In this document: one piece after another, positions 4,841 to 8,656 of the stretch
Layout: every line of letters begins with the position of its first letter
How positions within the stretch are numbered: the first letter of the stretch is position 1
Source: Chromatiaceae bacterium
Lineage (GTDB): Bacteria > Pseudomonadota > Gammaproteobacteria > Chromatiales > Chromatiaceae
Direction of reading: 5' to 3'
Length of the DNA stretch: 8,656 bases
Assembly: GCA_016938795.1 (NCBI GenBank)
Contig: JAFGTZ010000092.1
Location: forward strand, 1-8,656
Notes under the pieces: generated by a model
Database searches by the model: none
Told to the model about the DNA's origin: nothing
Seen by the model: the letters and a program-made list of their open reading frames with translations, nothing else
Position numbers and translations under genes: made by a program

Positions 4841-6571
4841 ATGGCAGGGCGCATTCCACCTGACTTCATCGACGATCTTCTGGCGCGCACCGACATTGTC
4901 GAAGTGATCGGCGCGCGCCTTCCCTTGCGCCGCGCGGGCAAGGAGTATCAGGCGCGCTGCCCCTTCCACGACGAAAAAACGCCCTCTTTTACGGTCAGCC
5001 CCGAAAAGCAGTTCTATCATTGCTTTGGGTGCGGTGCCCATGGTTCCGCCATCAGCTTTCTCATGGAGTTCGACCGACTTGGTTTCCGTGAGGCGGTGGA
5101 GGAGCTGGCGCATCGCGCGGGTCTGGAGGTTCCGGGCGGAGATCAAGCCTCTGTCCAGGGGCCGGATCTGGCGCCCCTGCTGTCCCTGCTCGATGCGGCG
5201 GCCGCGCTCTATCGGCGCCAGCTGCGCGAGCATCCGGCGGCTGGGCGCGCGATCGAGTACCTCAAGGGGCGTGGTTTGAGCGGTGAGATCGCGGCACGTT
5301 ACGGCATCGGCTTCGCGCCACCGGGCGGAGATTTTCTCCTGCGCCAGCTCGGCACCTCGCCCGAGCGCCGCCGTCAGCTGCTCGATTGCGGCCTGACCGC
5401 CGAGCGCGAGGGGCGCCACTATGATCGGCTGCGTGATCGCATTACCTTTCCCATCCGCGACCGGCGCGGACGGGTAATCGGCTTCGGCGGACGTCTGCTT
5501 GGCGAGGGCAAGCCGAAATATCTCAATTCGCCCGAGACGCCGCTGTTTCACAAGGGCCGCGAACTCTATGGGCTGTTTGAGGCGCAGCAGGCCCAGCGCA
5601 CGCTTGAACGGGTGCTGGTGGTTGAGGGCTATCTCGACGTTATTGCCCTGGCGCAGTTTGGTTTGACCTCGGCGGTCGCTACGCTCGGAACCGCCACCAC
5701 GCCCGAGCATCTCCAGCGCCTGGCGCGGCTCGCGCCCGAGCTGGTGTTTTGTTTCGATGGTGATCGGGCCGGACGCGAGGCCGCCTGGAAGGCGCTCGAA
5801 ACCGCCCTGCCGCTCATGACCGGGCGTCAGTCGGTGCGCTTTCTCTTTCTGCCGCAAGACGCCGATCCCGACAGCCTCATCCGTGCCGAGGGTGTCGCGG
5901 GTTTTGAGGCGCGTTTGAGCGATGCGCCCCCGTTATCGCGCTTTTTTTTCGATCACCTGAGTCTTGGGCTTGATTTGAATACCCTGGAGGGGCGCGCGCG
6001 TTTGCTCACCCTGGCCGAGCCGCTCATGGCGCGGGTGCCCGAAGGCGCCTATCGCAGCCTGCTTGAGCAGCATCTGGCCGAGCTTGCGCGCCTGGAGCCG
6101 AGGAGGGCGGCGAGGCGTTCGGGCGCGCGCGCGCCGCGTCCGCTCGTGTCGCCCGAGGCGGCGCGCCCAAGCCTGATCGCGCAGGCCATTGCCTTGCTCA
6201 TCGACCAGCCTCAGCTGGTCGAGCGCATTGCCGAGGCGCCCGACGACTGGCGCCTTGCGTCCTCGCCAGGCGTTGCTGTTTTGGAGTCCTTACTTGAAAT
6301 GATCCGAGCATATCCGACAATAACAAAGTCAGCCTTGTTGGAACGCTGGCGGGATCATCCCCATTTTCACTACCTGCAACGCTTGAGCGTCGCCCCCTTT
6401 TTGCGCGATGTGCCCGAGAATGGCGCCGCCGAGGATTTCATTGGAGCCCTGCGCCGTCTTGGCACAGAGGCGCGCAAAGAGGCGCTGAGTCGCGCGCTGA
6501 CCCAATCGAGCGTGACCCAGTGGAATGAGGAGATACGTGACCACATTGAGCGGACGATGCGCCGCTCGTGA
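4841..6571 (+). CDS. dnaG: DNA primase DnaG
   Basis: DnaG makes the RNA primers for leading- and lagging-strand DNA synthesis and is recruited to the fork by DnaB helicase. The 576-residue protein (E. coli 581) has the three expected parts. The N-terminal zinc domain carries ligands C40, H43, C61 and C64 (CPFH...CFGC). The RNA polymerase core has EGKPKYLNSPETPLFHKGRE and the TOPRIM motifs VVEGYLDV with catalytic E262 and FDGDRAG with metal-binding D306 and D308. A less conserved C-terminal helicase-binding domain runs from about 430. The start MAGRIPPDFIDDLL fits the family although the Shine-Dalgarno is poor (GAG at 4828-4830), so translation may depend on coupling to yqeY, 38 nt upstream. 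An uncommon run of eight T (5942-5949) encodes FFF and follows a short stem. Confidence 0.98.
   Translation: MAGRIPPDFIDDLLARTDIVEVIGARLPLRRAGKEYQARCPFHDEKTPSFTVSPEKQFYHCFGCGAHGSAISFLMEFDRLGFREAVEELAHRAGLEVPGGDQASVQGPDLAPLLSLLDAAAALYRRQLREHPAAGRAIEYLKGRGLSGEIAARYGIGFAPPGGDFLLRQLGTSPERRRQLLDCGLTAEREGRHYDRLRDRITFPIRDRRGRVIGFGGRLLGEGKPKYLNSPETPLFHKGRELYGLFEAQQAQRTLERVLVVEGYLDVIALAQFGLTSAVATLGTATTPEHLQRLARLAPELVFCFDGDRAGREAAWKALETALPLMTGRQSVRFLFLPQDADPDSLIRAEGVAGFEARLSDAPPLSRFFFDHLSLGLDLNTLEGRARLLTLAEPLMARVPEGAYRSLLEQHLAELARLEPRRAARRSGARAPRPLVSPEAARPSLIAQAIALLIDQPQLVERIAEAPDDWRLASSPGVAVLESLLEMIRAYPTITKSALLERWRDHPHFHYLQRLSVAPFLRDVPENGAAEDFIGALRRLGTEARKEALSRALTQSSVTQWNEEIRDHIERTMRRS
5919..5949 (+). 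terminator. Terminator-like hairpin plus T8 run inside dnaG (doubtful)
   Basis: GCGAT (5919-5923) can pair with ATCGC (5935-5939), extended by one G-T pair, around an 11-nt or slightly smaller loop. Two bases later comes TTTTTTTT (5942-5949), the longest T-run in this strongly GC-rich gene. The pattern is that of a weak intrinsic terminator on the coding strand. The stem is short and the element lies in coding sequence, so it may be chance. Confidence 0.25.
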
Positions 6572-6606
6572 TCGAACAGGTGATTTCTAGCAAAAATATT
6601 TTTTCA

Positions 6607-6615
6607 TGCTAAAAT
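6607..6615 (+). promoter_or_regulatory. Predicted extended -10 promoter for rpoD
   Basis: TGCTAAAAT (6607-6615) is an extended -10 element (TG, one base, then TAAAAT, 5 of 6). No good -35 is found at 16-18 nt upstream (CTAGCA or TAGCAA), which extended -10 promoters tolerate. It lies in a 98-bp AT-rich gap within GC-rich surroundings; transcription would start near 6622, about 48 nt before the rpoD ATG. An internal promoter would let sigma-70 be made apart from rpsU and dnaG, as E. coli does with promoters inside dnaG. Confidence 0.5.
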
Positions 6616-6669
6616 ATTTGGTTTGCTCGAAGTCGCCTTTTGCCGTACTACGCCAAGGTACCCCATCCC

Positions 6670-8532
<1,863 letters not shown>

Positions 8533-8540
8533 GCGTCATC

Positions 8541-8570
8541 CGCCGGCTGGCCATCCCCGGCCTGCCGGCG
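8541..8570 (+). terminator. Strong GC-rich hairpin between rpoD and tRNA-Ile; possible terminator or processing structure
   Basis: CGCCGGC (8541-8547) pairs perfectly with GCCGGCG (8564-8570). A T-T mismatch and a further 4-bp stem GGCC/GGCC enclose the loop ATCCCC. It lies 8 nt after the rpoD stop. Only three T follow (8575-8577), so a classical intrinsic terminator is doubtful. With the tRNA starting 8 nt later there is no room for a tRNA promoter after it, so full termination here would leave the tRNA without a nearby promoter. Confidence 0.45.
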
Positions 8571-8578
8571 CCCCTTTC

Positions 8579-8654
8579 GCCCCAGTAGCACAGCGGTGAG
8601 TGCAGGCGACTCATAATCGCTTGGTCGGGGGTTCGAATCCCTCCTGGGGCACCA
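8579..8654 (+). tRNA. ileX: tRNA-Ile(CAU), lysidine type (decodes AUA)
   Basis: A complete 76-nt cloverleaf with encoded CCA (8652-8654). The acceptor stem GCCCCAG (8579-8585) pairs with CTGGGGC (8644-8650) and the discriminator is A8651. The D stem is GCAC/GTGC, the anticodon stem is GGCGA/TCGCT with loop CTCATAA and anticodon CAT at 8612-8614, and the T stem is GGGGG/CCCTC with loop TTCGAAT. CAT would read as Met, but the whole anticodon arm with its flanks (AGGCGACTCATAATCGCT) is the same as in E. coli tRNA-Ile2, and pairs C4-G69 and C5-G68 agree with what I recall of recognition by the lysidine synthetase TilS. After lysidine modification it reads AUA as isoleucine. E. coli ileX is also next to rpoD. 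The gene starts 46 nt after rpoD, so cotranscription is likely. Confidence 0.93.
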
Positions 8655-8656
8655 AA

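Noticed and set aside
4742..5857. 371-codon open frame antisense to dnaG
   Set aside because: It is opposite the conserved zinc and TOPRIM coding sequence of dnaG and shows no domain or ribosome binding site.
8579..8654. Reading the CAT-anticodon tRNA as elongator or initiator methionine tRNA
   Set aside because: The anticodon arm and acceptor pairs match tRNA-Ile2 (lysidine type), and the location beside rpoD matches E. coli ileX. Initiator tRNA would also show a mismatched first acceptor pair and three G-C pairs at the end of the anticodon stem.

Overview
The window is GC-rich chromosomal DNA from a gammaproteobacterium. The protein sequences read like those of purple sulfur bacteria (Chromatiaceae) and relatives, but the genus cannot be fixed from sequence reading alone. 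Evidence for this placement is the strong similarity of RpoD, PlsY, FolB and TsaD to Escherichia and Pseudomonas proteins, and the gene order folB / plsY / tsaD / rpsU / yqeY / dnaG / rpoD, which is well known from Pseudomonas. The content is housekeeping: no transposase, integrase, phage gene, toxin-antitoxin pair or CRISPR array was found.

Layout. Positions 1-918 (minus) hold the first 306 codons of a MidA/NDUFAF7-type SAM-dependent methyltransferase that runs off the left edge. Divergent from it, 1014-1520 (plus) encodes a DUF2452 protein of unknown function. The convergent gap after it holds two inverted-repeat elements, the second of which runs into the 3' end of folB (1653-2051, minus). 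Divergent from folB is plsY (2219-2815, plus), whose stop overlaps that of tsaD (2805-3839, minus) by 11 bp.

The right half is the macromolecular synthesis operon: rpsU (4050-4265), yqeY (4359-4802), dnaG (4841-6571) and rpoD (6670-8532). It is headed by a two-promoter region at 3889-3952 and a leader carrying a 15-nt tandem repeat. It couples a translation initiation factor-like ribosomal protein (S21), primase for replication, and the main sigma factor for transcription. An extended -10 promoter in an AT-rich island before rpoD probably allows separate expression of sigma-70. A hairpin and then a lysidine-type tRNA-Ile(CAU) gene (8579-8654) follow rpoD so closely that the tRNA is probably made from rpoD transcripts.

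No new multi-gene system was found. The most interesting signals are small and regulatory: a perfect hairpin sitting exactly between a distant strong Shine-Dalgarno and the plsY start, the repeat array in the rpsU leader, a terminator-like hairpin plus T8 run inside dnaG, and an intergenic repeat that encodes the tail of FolB.
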